DNA of 64,000 nucleotides from Phaseolus vulgaris. Lineage: Eukaryota; Streptophyta; Magnoliopsida; Fabales; Fabaceae. Location: assembly GCF_000499845.2 (NCBI RefSeq), contig NC_023751.2, positions 31,839,475-31,903,474 on the forward strand, given 5' to 3'. Positions 47,496-58,514 of the stretch are shown one piece after another. Every line of letters begins with the position of its first letter. Within the stretch, counting starts at the first letter, position 1. The position numbers and the translations under genes are program-made. Under the pieces are notes generated by a model, which saw nothing but the letters and a program-made list of their open reading frames with translations, had not been told where the DNA came from and made no database searches.

Positions 47496-50400
47496 ATGAT
47501 CAAAGGTAAAGACTTGTATGAAGTTGTGGCAGCGATTGTGCCCCTCTACGTGGCTTTGTTCTTAGCATATGGCTCTGTCCGTTGGTGGAAGATCTTCACC
47601 CCAGAACAGTGTTCTGGTATAAACCGTTTTGTGTCGGTTTTTGCAGTGCCTTTCCTCTTCTTTCATTTCATATCCAACAATAACCCTTACACCATGAACT
47701 TCAGGTTCTTAGCCGCGGACTCTCTTCAAAAGGTTCTGATTTTGGTTGCACTTGTTCTGTGGAACACTTTCACCAAGTGGGGTAGCATTAACTTGACAAT
47801 CACACTGTTCTCACTCTCCACTCTCCCCAACACACTCATCATGGGGGTCCCTCTTCTCAAAGCCATGTATGGAGACTTCACAACCACCCTCATGATTCAA
47901 ATTGTGGTTTTCCAAATTGTGATTTGGTTCACTCTCTTGCTGTTCATGTTTGAATACAGAGGAGCCAAGCTTCTCATCTCAGAGCAATTTCCTGAGACAG
48001 CCGGAGCCATTGCCTCCCTAAGGGTTGATTCAAGTGTGAGCTCTCTAAACGGTAGAGAGCCATTGCATGCTGATGCAGAAATTGGAGAAAACGGAGAACT
48101 CCACGTGGTGGTGAGAAGCATGTCACGTTCTATGTCCATAAACAAGCCTTCTGCATTCAACAAGTCATATTCAACACCTATACCGTCTAGTCTCCAAAAT
48201 GCAGGTTTTGAGAAAGGCATGGTGAATATGCATGAGAAAAGGTTTTGGAGGAGCAAGAGTGACGTGGTTTATCCATACCCCTCAGAAAAACCAGTGTTTG
48301 CAGGGTTTAACAGTGGTTTTATTTCTTCATACCCCTATCCAAAACCGGAGTTTCCAGGGTTTAACAGTGGTCGGGGCTTGAATGCATCATCAACTTCTGA
48401 TGCTAATCAGAGACATGAAGAGAACGGATTTGCCATCATTGATTTTCCACACGGAACTGCTGCTTCAAAAGGTAACACTCATTGAGAAATCTTGCATGTC
48501 ATTTACCACCAAAATGTAATTAATTATACGTATAATTTTACTTTAAAAGCAGTTAAAAATGATTAAATATAGACATGATTTATTTTATTTTACAAAACAG
48601 TTAATAGTGTTAGCAAGTTATTCACCATCAAGCATAGTTAGTTACATATGGTATATTGATTTGTCTAAAAGACATGCTAGTTTGAACTTTAAAGTGATTA
48701 TAATAAATTTCTAAGATTATTAAAATGTGTAATAGTCAATCATTTGTGAAATAAAATTAACCATATTTAAAAGCATGTCATAGAATATTTTCAAACACTA
48801 ATTTATATATGTAAATATCTCACTACAACAAAAAAAAGTTTTAACGAATATTATTTAGCAGATGTTAATATAATCATAGGAATTGATTTATTTAATTGAG
48901 ATTTTTTTAAGCTTCGTTAATTTCTAAAGGTTATTCTAAAACTTTAGTAAAATAATGGAGATTTTTTTTTAACCTTGGTTAAATTTCAAAGGTTTATTTT
49001 AAAACTTCAGCAAAATAATAGAGATTTTTTTAACATTCGTTAAATTTCAAATGTTTATTTTAAAATTTTAACAAAATAACAAAGATTTTTTTAACCTTCG
49101 TTAAATTTCAAAAGTTTATTCTAAAACCTCAACAAAATAACAAAAGTTATTTTGACCTTCATTAAATTTCAAAGATTTGTTGTAGAACATCAATAAAACA
49201 CTTTAGATTTTTCAAACTTCAATAAATAAATATAATTAAATCTATTTATAAAAAAATAATTAAAAACTATATATTTTTAATATATTTTATATATTATAAC
49301 TAAATTCTCTAAAATTTTGAAAGTGTAAGTTACATTACAAATAAGTTTTCTAAAGTTTCAAAAATTTGTTTTAAAAACACAACATAACCTTGGATAATAA
49401 GTATCTCAACAACTAATCTTGGATAATAAGTATTTCAATAGTATTTGCATATTTATTATGATTGATGATAGTTGGTTTATATAGTTCCTAATTTTTTTTG
49501 TTATAATCTCATACTTCAAAAAACCTGACTTATTTTGTTTTAGCTTTTGATGTATGTATATTTTATGTGCAAATTTAGTTTTAGTTATAATTGTTAATAT
49601 TTAATTCTCATAATTTTGAAATATTTTAAATTAAGACCTTTATTTTAAAATGCATCCAATAATTAATTCACTATGAAAGTGAGAAGTAATAAAGTTAATT
49701 TCTCCTTGCAATATGTTCTTGCAATTTTTGAAATCCTTGTACTAAGAACAAACATGCTTTGAAGTCCACATCTAGCAGATAATGCAATTATTTAGGATAT
49801 ATAAAGCGGTAGTAAACACTAGTTCTTAAGTTGGGACACTAAGGTGATGGAAGAAACAATATTGGAGTAAGAAGAAGATAATGTCTTATTTAGTGTTTCT
49901 TCTCCTTAGATATAATAAACATAAGTGTGGGTGAATTGTGATTCCTTGTTAGGACTGCTGTCGGCGGCCATTGAGCCTGTGCCGAAGAGCAATGTGTCTA
50001 TGGTTGAAGACAAAAGTCAGGAGGATCGTTAGAAATGGTGGAAAATGAAGTTGAAGTATTTTACAAAGGTTCTTAAACCCATGGTATTTAATGGAGGTTT
50101 TGAAACTCATGGTATTTTACAAAGGTTGTGAAACCCATGGTATTTTAAGGAAGTTTTTAAACTCATGACAAAGGTTTTTAAACCCATAGTATTTCACGGG
50201 GGGTTCTAAAATACTTTTTCCGAGGTTTAAAAAACCCTTGAGGAACACATTCCTCATGGATGATTTCGCGGAGGAAGCTGCAACCCTAGGTAAAGGACTT
50301 AATAGAGGTTTTAATTATGGATAATGTAAAAATAAACTTAAGTTAAAATCATTTTTTCTTGTAGTGCGTGTTTCTAAAATTTCATTAAATTTATGGATAT

Positions 50401-51912
50401 ATGTTGAAACTGATTTGATTGTATATTATATATATATAAATGAAATATTTGATTGCATATTAAATGAAAGTTTTAAGTTTGGATAAAATAAATGAAAAGT
50501 TACAAATTGTGATTTGTGGAACCCATGCCAATTGCGGTGGATAAAATTTGCAATAATGACAAAGTGAGAGAATTTGTAGCAGTAAATGGACTTGTAATTG
50601 ATGAAGAAACTGAACAACCTACAATGGCAATGGGACAAAAAGAGGTGAGAAATGAAGAAGTTGATACAAAATCAACAAATGCCACGTGCTATAGTCATGA
50701 TAAATCTTATTCTCACCATGGTTTGGAGGAATCTCATAAGAAACCCTAATACCTATGCAAGTATTTTAGGTCTCATTTGGTCTCTCATATTTTTCAGGTA
50801 TTTTTTTCATTTCTTTCTAACTATGTTTTTAAGTGTTTTTCCAAAAAAAAAAAAAAACTATTGTTAATAGTATTATTATTAGTATAATTCAATCCTTGTT
50901 TCATGTGCTAGGTGGAACATCAAAATGCCATCCATTATAAAAGGTTCCATTGAAATAATTTCTAATACAGGACTAGGAATTGTCATGTTCAGTCTTGGTA
51001 CTTACTTCCTTCCAACACTTTTTTCTATTTTTTGCCAACAAATTTGGGTTCATCTTATTATAATGCCCTCTATTTTTGTATAAGATGGAGTAATATTCTT
51101 AGGATTGTGTTTTTATTTATCAACAAATAATATGATATATTTGAGGGGTGTTCCAATCCTATTATAAAGAGAAGGTCGAATAAAAGGGATATCCAACCAA
51201 ACTTAGAAGACTCCAAGAGAACTACATACTCTTGTGTCCTAAAAGCAACATCATCAGAAAAGTTTCTCCAAAATCTTGCTTATTAATAACTATATGAAAA
51301 ACCAACTGCTGAGAAATCCTATTTCACATGTACTTCTTAGGATTGTGTTAATTTATGTTGTATGTTGTAGTGACTATATAACAGTGGTTTACTGATTTGA
51401 TCAGGTTTATTCATGGCATTACAACCGAAGATCATTACTTGTGGAAAAACCCTGACTTTACTTGCATTAGCATTGAAGTTCTTGGTTGGTCCATTTATTA
51501 TTCTTGCAACCTCCAAAATAGTTGGTATGCATGGAATTCTTTTACGAGTTACAATTGTTCAGGTGAAATAAAAGCTAATTGTGATTCAAACTAATCAAAT
51601 TGAATTTATAATATAGTTGTGTTATGATATCAATATTGTATAATTTTTTAGGCTGCTCTTCCCCAAGGAATTGTCCCTTTTGTATTTGCAAGAGAATATA
51701 ATCTCCACGCTGACATACTCAGTACAACGTAAGTGTGTGTGTTTTTTTTTATAAAAATATTATTAATAATAAGAAATGCATTTGGTTAGAAATGGATTAA
51801 AAACATCAATAGAAGTTCTAAAAGGATTTTACACTTTTTTTGCAGGGTCATCTTCGGAATGGTGGTTGTGTTGCCTGTAACAATAATTTACTATGTAATT
51901 CTTGGACTTTAA
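47496..51912 (+). CDS. PIN: PIN-family auxin efflux carrier, six exons, questionable exon 2
   Basis: Exons: 47496-48471, about 50650-50797, 50912-50997, 51405-51562, 51652-51728, 51846-51912. This model gives 503 aa; introns are GT...AG and phases fit. The first bundle has '[19 protein letters not shown]', '[15 protein letters not shown]', '[12 protein letters not shown]' and '[16 protein letters not shown]'. It keeps Asp and Lys of 'ADSLQK' and the 'LPNT' Asn of the transport site. A hydrophilic loop of roughly 180 residues follows, shorter than PIN1-4/7 and longer than PIN5/8. The second bundle has '[19 protein letters not shown]', '[14 protein letters not shown]' and '[19 protein letters not shown]', ending 'VILGL'. 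'[11 protein letters not shown]' replaces the usual ISDAGLGMAMF. The exon 2 acceptor at 50650 is purine-rich. A better-looking exon start near 50580 would need a frameshift around 50668. Wording of the N-terminus is closest to PIN2/PIN1-type carriers. Confidence 0.85.
48821..50366. mobile_element. CACTA-type non-autonomous element in PIN intron 1
   Basis: The left end CACTACAACAAAAAAAAGTT and the right end, read on the other strand as CACTACAAGAAAAAATGATT, are inverted repeats that continue into TTTAAC on both sides. Flanking triplets (TCT and CGT) do not match, so the target duplication is lost or an end has drifted. Inside are about 62-bp subrepeats (48920-49200), inverted relative to those at 45880-46290. 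A second set of about 45-bp repeats with 'AAACCCATGGTATTT' lies at 50060-50215. No transposase is seen. It occupies about 1.5 kb of the roughly 2.1-kb intron. Confidence 0.75.
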
Positions 51913-52625
51913 TAACAAGTTTCACATGGATATAGGATGGATGACATGTATTGTTAGATTTCTTATCTAAATTAATATATCTTTTAAGTAAATTATATTA
52001 ACTTCTTATGTTTGCCTCAAATTATGCTCATTATCCCCCTGTTTGTTTACATTTATTTGAACTTTCTTATTAAAACATTCTTAATTAACGGTTTTATATT
52101 AAAGTTGATGGATAAAGTTATTTTTCTTATTTGGAGTGCCAAATATCAATAACTTTTTTTAAGGAGTTGTACACTAACGTAAACTAGTATTTTTATGTTT
52201 GTTAACTAGAACATATTATCCCTTTTAAGAACAATGTAAATATAATTTAAAAAAGAAAACTTATTTTATTGTAGTTAATCATGTGACCGTTGTAATTATG
52301 AATAAATATTAGGGGTGGTAAAATGGGTCGAGTTTGACCCACCAACCCACTGTCATTTAAATGAGATGGGTCAACCTTTCAACTTGTATTGGTCCGGTCT
52401 GCCTAACTTGTCAACTCGATAGGTCATAGGCAGGACGAGCTAGCCATACTACAATGGTCTTGTTCTGCCTCTTTTCACCTAATATGTTATAACCATACAC
52501 AAATCTAATTAAACGAAATACACATGTAAATCAATAGTATAGTTTAAAATGTAATGTGATTAAAAAATATTTAAAACTTATTGTGTAATAGAAATTATTG
52601 AAAACTAACCCATCTATCTATCTTT
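51913..52625. other. 3' flank of PIN; possible hAT-like end
   Basis: No gene is seen. AGGGGTGGTAAAATGGGTCG at 52311 resembles hAT-type MITE termini, and the following 170 bp contain mirrored 'GGGTCAACC/GGTTGACCC'-like words, but no right end was found. Confidence 0.35.
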
Positions 52626-52627
52626 CT

Positions 52628-52630
52628 ATC

Positions 52631-52682
<52 letters not shown>

Positions 52683-53382
52683 AATATATTATGTGTGTGT
52701 GCACGTGTGTATAAGTTTGTGTATGTGTTTTATTGTATGTCTTGTGTGTGTCTCTGTGTGTGTGTGTTTGTACACGTGTGTGAATGTGTTTGTTCGTGTC
52801 TGCATGTGTGTGCTAATGTGTTTTTTTTGTCTGTATGGGTGTGTCTACATGTCTATCTATATGTGTTTTTCTATGCGTGTGCATGTGCGTGTGTCTGTGC
52901 CTGCGTGTGCATGTGTGTGTCTGTGTGTGCATGTGTATATGTTTGTGTACGTGTTTCAATGTATGTCTTGTGTGTGTCTTTATGTGTGTTTATGCACGCG
53001 TGTGAATGTGTTTGTTTGTGTTTGCGTGTGTGTGCTTGTTTGTATGGGTGCGCCCGTGTGCCTATATATGTGTGTGTTTTTTTCTTTGCGTGTGTTTGCA
53101 TGTAGGTGTCTATGTGTGGATGTGTGTATGTGTATGTCTATATTTGTGTGTGTGTGTCTTTGTGTGTGAGTGAGTGTGTGTCTCTATATCTATGTGTTTG
53201 TGTGTCTGTGAGTGTGTGCGTGTGTCTAAGTGTAGGTGTGTGCATGTATGTGTCTGTATGTTTTCGTGTGTGTATTTGTGCATGCGTGTATGGATGCATG
53301 TATGTGTGTCTTTGTGTATATGTATGTTTGGGTTTGTGTGTGTATGTTTGTTTGTGTTTGTGTTCATATGTGTGTGTGGATG
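52628..53382. repeat. (CT)n followed by degenerate TG-rich minisatellite
   Basis: A (CT)n run (about 52635-52672) and a short (TA)n lead into 700 bp of TGTGTG-rich sequence with variants such as TGTGTGCATGTGTGT. All frames stay open, generating Cys/Val-rich products on the plus strand and His/Thr-rich ones on the minus strand. These are composition artefacts. The tract resumes for about 20 bp after element B at 58500, showing that B inserted into it. Confidence 0.95.
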
Positions 53383-54298
53383 TGATATGAGTTGATTAAG
53401 GGATTACCCATTATATGACACTTTCAAGAATTGGATCAAGATTCTACAAGCAATTCAAGAACACAACAAGAACAAGAGAACCAAATGGAAACCCATTTCA
53501 AGAACACAAATCAAGAAACCCATGGGAAACCCATTTCAAGAACATGAACCAAATAGAACATCAACAAGTAATTCCAACCGATAAAACAAGAACCAATGAT
53601 AAACTATTGATTAGAAACATTCAATAACAACATTTGACCGATTGAAAATCAAGAACAAGAAACAAAACATGTTTTAGAGTTTTTAATATAGAATGGGTAT
53701 GGAAGAAGAAGATGAAGAGTTGAAGAAACTTATGTGGTTGAAGACAATGGGAGTGATCACGCCACTTGGATGGTGGAAGGCTCCAAGATGAGTGAGAGTG
53801 CCGCCAGTTGAGGATTCCCAAGATCCACAAGATGAGACAAAGAGAAGGAGAGCAAGTCTCACAAAGAAACCACTCACTTCCAATTTCAATATTCAACTTT
53901 CAACTTGTGTTTACAAAAGCAAGGCTCCTCTTTATATAGGCATAAAGGACCGGTCATGAAAAGGTAAAAATACTACATGAAGAGTCACTTGTAAATTAAA
54001 AGGCAAGACATATGAAAAGACAAGGTAAATGCCACCCCTTTTCAAGTCACTTCCTTATTCTAGAAAAGTGACTTTTCCTACTACTTCCCTTTTAATGTTC
54101 TATCTTGAAACTATTCTAAAAATATTACAAAATATATTAATTGGCTTGGACCTCATCTTTTGAGAAGATAATAAGAAGAACTTCAAATGCTTTGGGCTTT
54201 GTCCATTTCTCCTATTAATGAGGTCTTTATTTGCTTGTTGAGATGACCCTTCAAGTGTAGCATCCTTGGTCATCTTTATGTATTTTTGGATCACCTCA
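53383..54298 (-). repeat. LTR of element B (3' LTR in element orientation)
   Basis: Bounded by TG/CA. The minus-strand polypurine-like ACTTGGAGGGCA abuts it at 54299-54310. Confidence 0.9.
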
Positions 54299-54309
54299 TG
54301 CCCTCCAAG

Positions 54310-54875
54310 TTGGAGAAAATTCGACCACGAATTTAGTACTCCTGCATAAGACAAAGTCAGATTGTAATTAGATAAGAAAATGCAAGAAGAGATAGGCAAA
54401 CTTGACTTAGCATTTTGAAACGTTGATAAACAGACCATGTTGGAAAAGATTGTTTGAGAATGATGATATTCTTTGAAAAAAATCCTCTTAAAAGGTGAAA
54501 ACCATTAGGAGGTATGTAAAAATCATCCCTAATATTTTTTAACCAAGATGGTGTTGAATTAGGAACCTTGGATAATGAAAAAGATAAAGAAGAAGAATAC
54601 CTTGGAGGCTCAAGTTGAGGCATAGCACGAGTCAACATGATTGATTTAGTGGATAAAGTATTGTGACTCGGTTTAGTACTTACTTCTTTTGCTTTCTCAT
54701 TTTCTCTTTTAGTTTTCATTTTTATTTGGTCTTCATGAATCTCTTGGGGAGAGAGGGGTTTTAAGGTAACCTTGCGCCCTTGGAAGGAAAAAGACATTGT
54801 ATTGGATAGGCCATCATGTAAAACATGTCTATCATATTGCCAAGGCCTTCCTAAAAGAACATGAGTTGCTTCCAT
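54310..54875 (-). pseudogene. Element B post-protease stub
   Basis: The minus-strand open frame 54875-54357 has 'MEATHVLLGRPWQYDRHVL', 'LSPQEIHEDQIKMK', then 'KPSHNTLSTKSIMLTRAM', 'SFSLSKVPNSTPSWLKNI' and 'SFPTWSVYQ'. Compared with element A it lacks the 'GLPPLRGIEHQ' pre-RT linker. The internal deletion in B is therefore larger, while the terminal segment is conserved. Confidence 0.7.
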
Positions 54876-55297
54876 TGGTACAACATCACATAAAACCTCA
54901 TCTTTATACTTTCCTATTGCAAAATTAATGAGGACTTATTTGTTAACCATGATTTCACCTTCGGTACTAAGCCATTGTAATTTATAGGGCTTGGTATGAG
55001 AGATAGTGGATAAGGCTAACTTCTCCACAACTCTTGTACTAGCCACATTAGTACAACTACCCCCATCAATAATCAAGGAACATAACTTGTTGGTGATAAG
55101 ACAGTGGGTGTGAAAAATATTTCTCTTTGGGTATCATCCAAAGGTTTTGGAATTGTGCCCAACATTCGCCTTATCATCAATAAGTCACCTTCACAATGTA
55201 TTTCACACTCATATTCACCTGGGGACCTAGGAGATGTAGAATGTCTAGATGAATCGGAATCATGCTCACTAATCACTACCCCATCATGTATAAACAT
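54876..55297 (-). pseudogene. Element B protease segment, broken
   Basis: The minus strand reads 'GDLLMIRRMLGTIPKPLDD' and 'TQREIFFTP'. After a frameshift near 55085 come protease-like codons with 'LIIDGGSCTNVASTRVV'-type text at about 55075-55025. Equivalent to 34444-34791 in element A. Confidence 0.6.
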
Positions 55298-55338
55298 ATT
55301 TCGTTTAGAAGGGCAATTAGAAGCTATGTGACCATATC

Positions 55339-56342
55339 CTAAGCATTTAAAACATTTCTTACTAGACGATTTTGTTGGTGACTTAGGATTAGAAGTTGAA
55401 GGCTTAGAATCCCTAGTTTTGAAAGATGATTCTTTAGGAGGATACTTTGAAAAAGATTTGTTTTTATTTTTCCAAGAGTTGTTGTAATAGCCATCATTAT
55501 GAGTATTTTTAAAGCATTTTTCTTTGAAAATTGAGATTCAACCTTGATGGCAAGGTGAACCAAATTTTGTAAAGATGAATACTGATGAAGTCCCACAACA
55601 TTTTGAATATCCCTTCTAAGACCACTCACAAATCTAATCATTTTAGCTTCCTCATTTTCATGCATATCTACTTGGATTAAAAGCGTTTTTAGCTCCTTGA
55701 AATAAGCATCCACACTTAGCATGCCTTGGTGAAGCCGTTGGAGCTTCAACAATAGGTCTTTCCTAAAGTGTGGTGGAACAAATCTATCGCACATACACTC
55801 TTTAAATCGTTCCAAGAAACCACGGGAGATCTCTTGTTTAGTCCAATGTCCATAAGAGTCTTATGCCACCATTGCATGGCATAGTCTAAAAATTCTAAAG
55901 AAGCTAGTTTAACCCTTTAGTCTTCAAGGACCTCATGTACATGAAAAATTTGCTCAACCTTTGCCTCCCAAACCAAATATACATTAGGATCACCATCCCC
56001 ACTAAAACTAGGCAATTTTAGAATTGGAAAATAAGGCTTTGCCACATTTTGGCGCCTATCTTCATGATGATGATGGTGATGATGCCTCCTCCTTCCACTT
56101 TCTTCTCCATGAACGTGAGAAATGGAAGAACTTCTTGAAGAATGTCTATGAGAATGACGGCTTCCAAGGTTGGAATGGTTGGACCTATCAAGAGTCACTT
56201 CAAGTCTTTGTAATCTTTCCTCCAATTGTTTCATGACTTCATCTTTTTGTGCAAGGGAGCATTTTGCCTCCTTCAATTCACCAATAATAAATTCTCTTTG
56301 TGGAGAGTGTGGTTTGGAAGATTCACCACTTGAATAGGTAGC
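55339..56342 (-). pseudogene. Element B gag, frameshifted
   Basis: Starts at the ATG near 56342 ('MATYSSGESSKPHSPQ'), with coiled-coil 'DEVMKQLEERLQRLEV', a His-rich run, then 'LKLPSFSGDGDPNVYLVW' to a stop at 55917. The frame 55815-55339 continues with 'DRFVPPHFRKDLLLKLQRL', 'SVDAYFKELKTLL' and 'RFVSGLRRDIQNVV'. A frame change near 55510 precedes the zinc-knuckle region. Same domain order as element A gag. Confidence 0.8.
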
Positions 56343-57520
56343 CATTGCCAAAATGAAAACAACAAACACAATGAACAAACAATTTCAAGAAAACAAGGTT
56401 AGAAAAGTGAACAATTATGTTGCGGTGATGGAAGTTAAAGGCACTCAAAGCACTCCAAGAAATAATTCTCAAATGAAAGATGTCAAAGCAACCCACTCTT
56501 TCTCAAAGCCAATACACCACAAAACTTTAAGGAACAATAAAAGACAATCAATAAAAGATGTAAACAAGAAAAGGCTATAGCAAAAGGAACACAAGATATA
56601 TGACAAACTCAAAGAATATTGAATGAAAAGACAATCAAGAAAATAAGGGACTCAATTAAAAGATAGCACTCAAAAGGAACCTAGAGAAAAGCACTAGAAT
56701 AGGATGAAGAAAACCAAAAAACAACACTACTGGAAATTGTGTAAAAACTGTGCGTAACTTTAAAGATTTATCTGGAACTTGAGAATGCAAACTGAAATAT
56801 GAAATTTAAACCAATGAAACTTCAAGATGTTATCTCAATTTGGGCCCTGGAATCACCCACAAACAGTATACCAATTAATTGTGATAAATTTCCGAAAATC
56901 ACTGCCCATCACCGTTTTTCCAAAGTCATAATTTTTGCACTCTGTACGTATTTGATTTATCATTTTTTTTGTACTTGGAATTTTGAAACACTTATTTTTT
57001 TTCACTCTCTTGTAACACTTCAAACTACATAAATCCAGAGTTTCAGAATTTTTCTCCAACAATTGTAATTTGCATAAACAAAACAGTCAGCACAGTTTCA
57101 TACAAAACAGAGGAAACCTATTCTGGAATTAAAAACAAAATTGAGAACTTCAAAAGACACAATAGAATTGATGTTTAAGAACTTGTATGAACCTAACACA
57201 CAAGCATGAACTCAAAACTAAAAATAAAAGGCACCAAAGGATAAAAACAGTAATATAAAACTGCACTCAAATAAAATCAATCAACCAAAATTATCAAGAA
57301 AAGTACTACATAGAATTGATGACATTATAGGAGAAAACATGACTTGACACAAACACAATTAATTGCAACAATTAAAACAACAAGAAAGTACTCAAAATAA
57401 GGCAAAAACAGAATGCTAATGACAAGTATATGAAAGTAAAGAACAAGAATGTAAAGTTCTTGAATTAAAAGTGCCAAAAATAACTCAAACACACAAGAAC
57501 ACACCTAGGACTCATGATAC
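56343..57520 (-). other. Untranslated leader of element B
   Basis: A-rich leader matching the one in element A in position and length. No supported ORF. Confidence 0.6.
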
Positions 57521-57532
57521 CACATGATGTGA
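57521..57532 (-). promoter_or_regulatory. Primer-binding site of element B
   Basis: The minus strand reads TGGTATCATGAG two bases inside the LTR. The first eight bases match an initiator-methionine tRNA primer site. Confidence 0.65.
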
Positions 57533-57534
57533 GT

Positions 57535-58494
57535 TGATATAGGAAAAAACACTTTCAAGAATTGGATCAAGATTCTTAACCATTCAATGACTCATCAAGA
57601 ACACAAAATTAGAAACAAGAACACCACAAGAATTAAAACTACCGATTGAAACACAACAAAGAACAAAACCCACCAACTGAAACTCAAGAATTCAATATAG
57701 CAATGAGTTTCTATGGAAACCGAAACAAGAACAACATGTACAAAGGAAAGGAACCGAACAAAAAGAAGAACAAGTGCAGCAAATGAAATGAAAGCACAAA
57801 AGGAAACAAATGAACCGATTGGAATTGAAAAACTACAAGAAAACAACAAATGAGTAATTATGGAAGATGAAAGGAGATGAACTTATGTGGTTGATGATCC
57901 TTGGAGTGTTTCACGCCACTTGAAGGGTGGAAAAGCTTGAAGATGAGTGGATGCCGCCACTTGAGAGTCCCAAGAACCTCCCAAGATAAGACTAGGAAGA
58001 ATAGTAGAGAACAAGTCTCACACAACTCTCTCACCAATTTGGTATAGTTTCTTTACTCAAAAATTCAATTTCAAACTTATGATACAAGGCACCATGTACC
58101 TCTATTTATACAAGGCAAGGGAGTTGGAAGAGTCACTCTTCTAGTTCCTTCTCTAAAGTAGTGCCTAAGAGTCTTACATGAGAGGTGTCTTTTGGTTTTC
58201 CTTTTTGACACTTTCCTAAAGCTACTCCTATATTATCTACAAACTTTATACAAGGGTGATTACAAAAAAGAGAAAGCATTTATGCTCTTTTCTCAAAACT
58301 TTAGACTTGCTCCTTGTAATTCTTCCTTGAGATTATTGGGCTTGGACCTCAATATTAAGAACACTAATAGGAAGAACTTCAAGTGTTGTGGTCCTTGACC
58401 ATTCCTCTTATTGATGACATCTTTAAATGCTTGTTGAGATGACCCTTCAAGTATAACATCCTTGATCATCTTTAAGTGTTTTTGGATCATATCA
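57535..58494 (-). repeat. LTR of element B (5' LTR in element orientation)
   Basis: Partner of 53383-54298. It is followed by the GGATG target duplication and the remaining TG repeats. Confidence 0.9.
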
Positions 58495-58514
58495 GGATGT
58501 GTGTGTGCGTATGT

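Larger units (their letters stand above)
53383..58494 (-). mobile_element. Non-autonomous Gypsy LTR element B, complete ends
   Basis: LTRs at 53383-54298 (916 bp) and 57535-58494 (960 bp) share start (TGAT(A/G)TGAGTTGAT) and end (GGATCA(C/T)(C/A)TCA) but are clearly more diverged than those of element A. The 5-bp target duplication GGATG lies at 53378-53382 and 58495-58499. Minus-strand contents are gag, protease and a short stub, again with no RT, RNase H or integrase. Same family as element A, and probably an older insertion. Confidence 0.95.

Noticed and set aside
49940..50040. Possible extra PIN exon in intron 1 (open segment with '[17 protein letters not shown]')
   Set aside because: It lies inside the CACTA-type element, has no similarity to PIN loop motifs, and no matching splice phase was found.
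52693..53395. Overlapping Cys/Val-rich (plus) and His/Thr-rich (minus) open frames, one of 158 codons
   Set aside because: They arise from TG-rich simple sequence, which lacks stop codons in most frames. No start context or conservation is visible.
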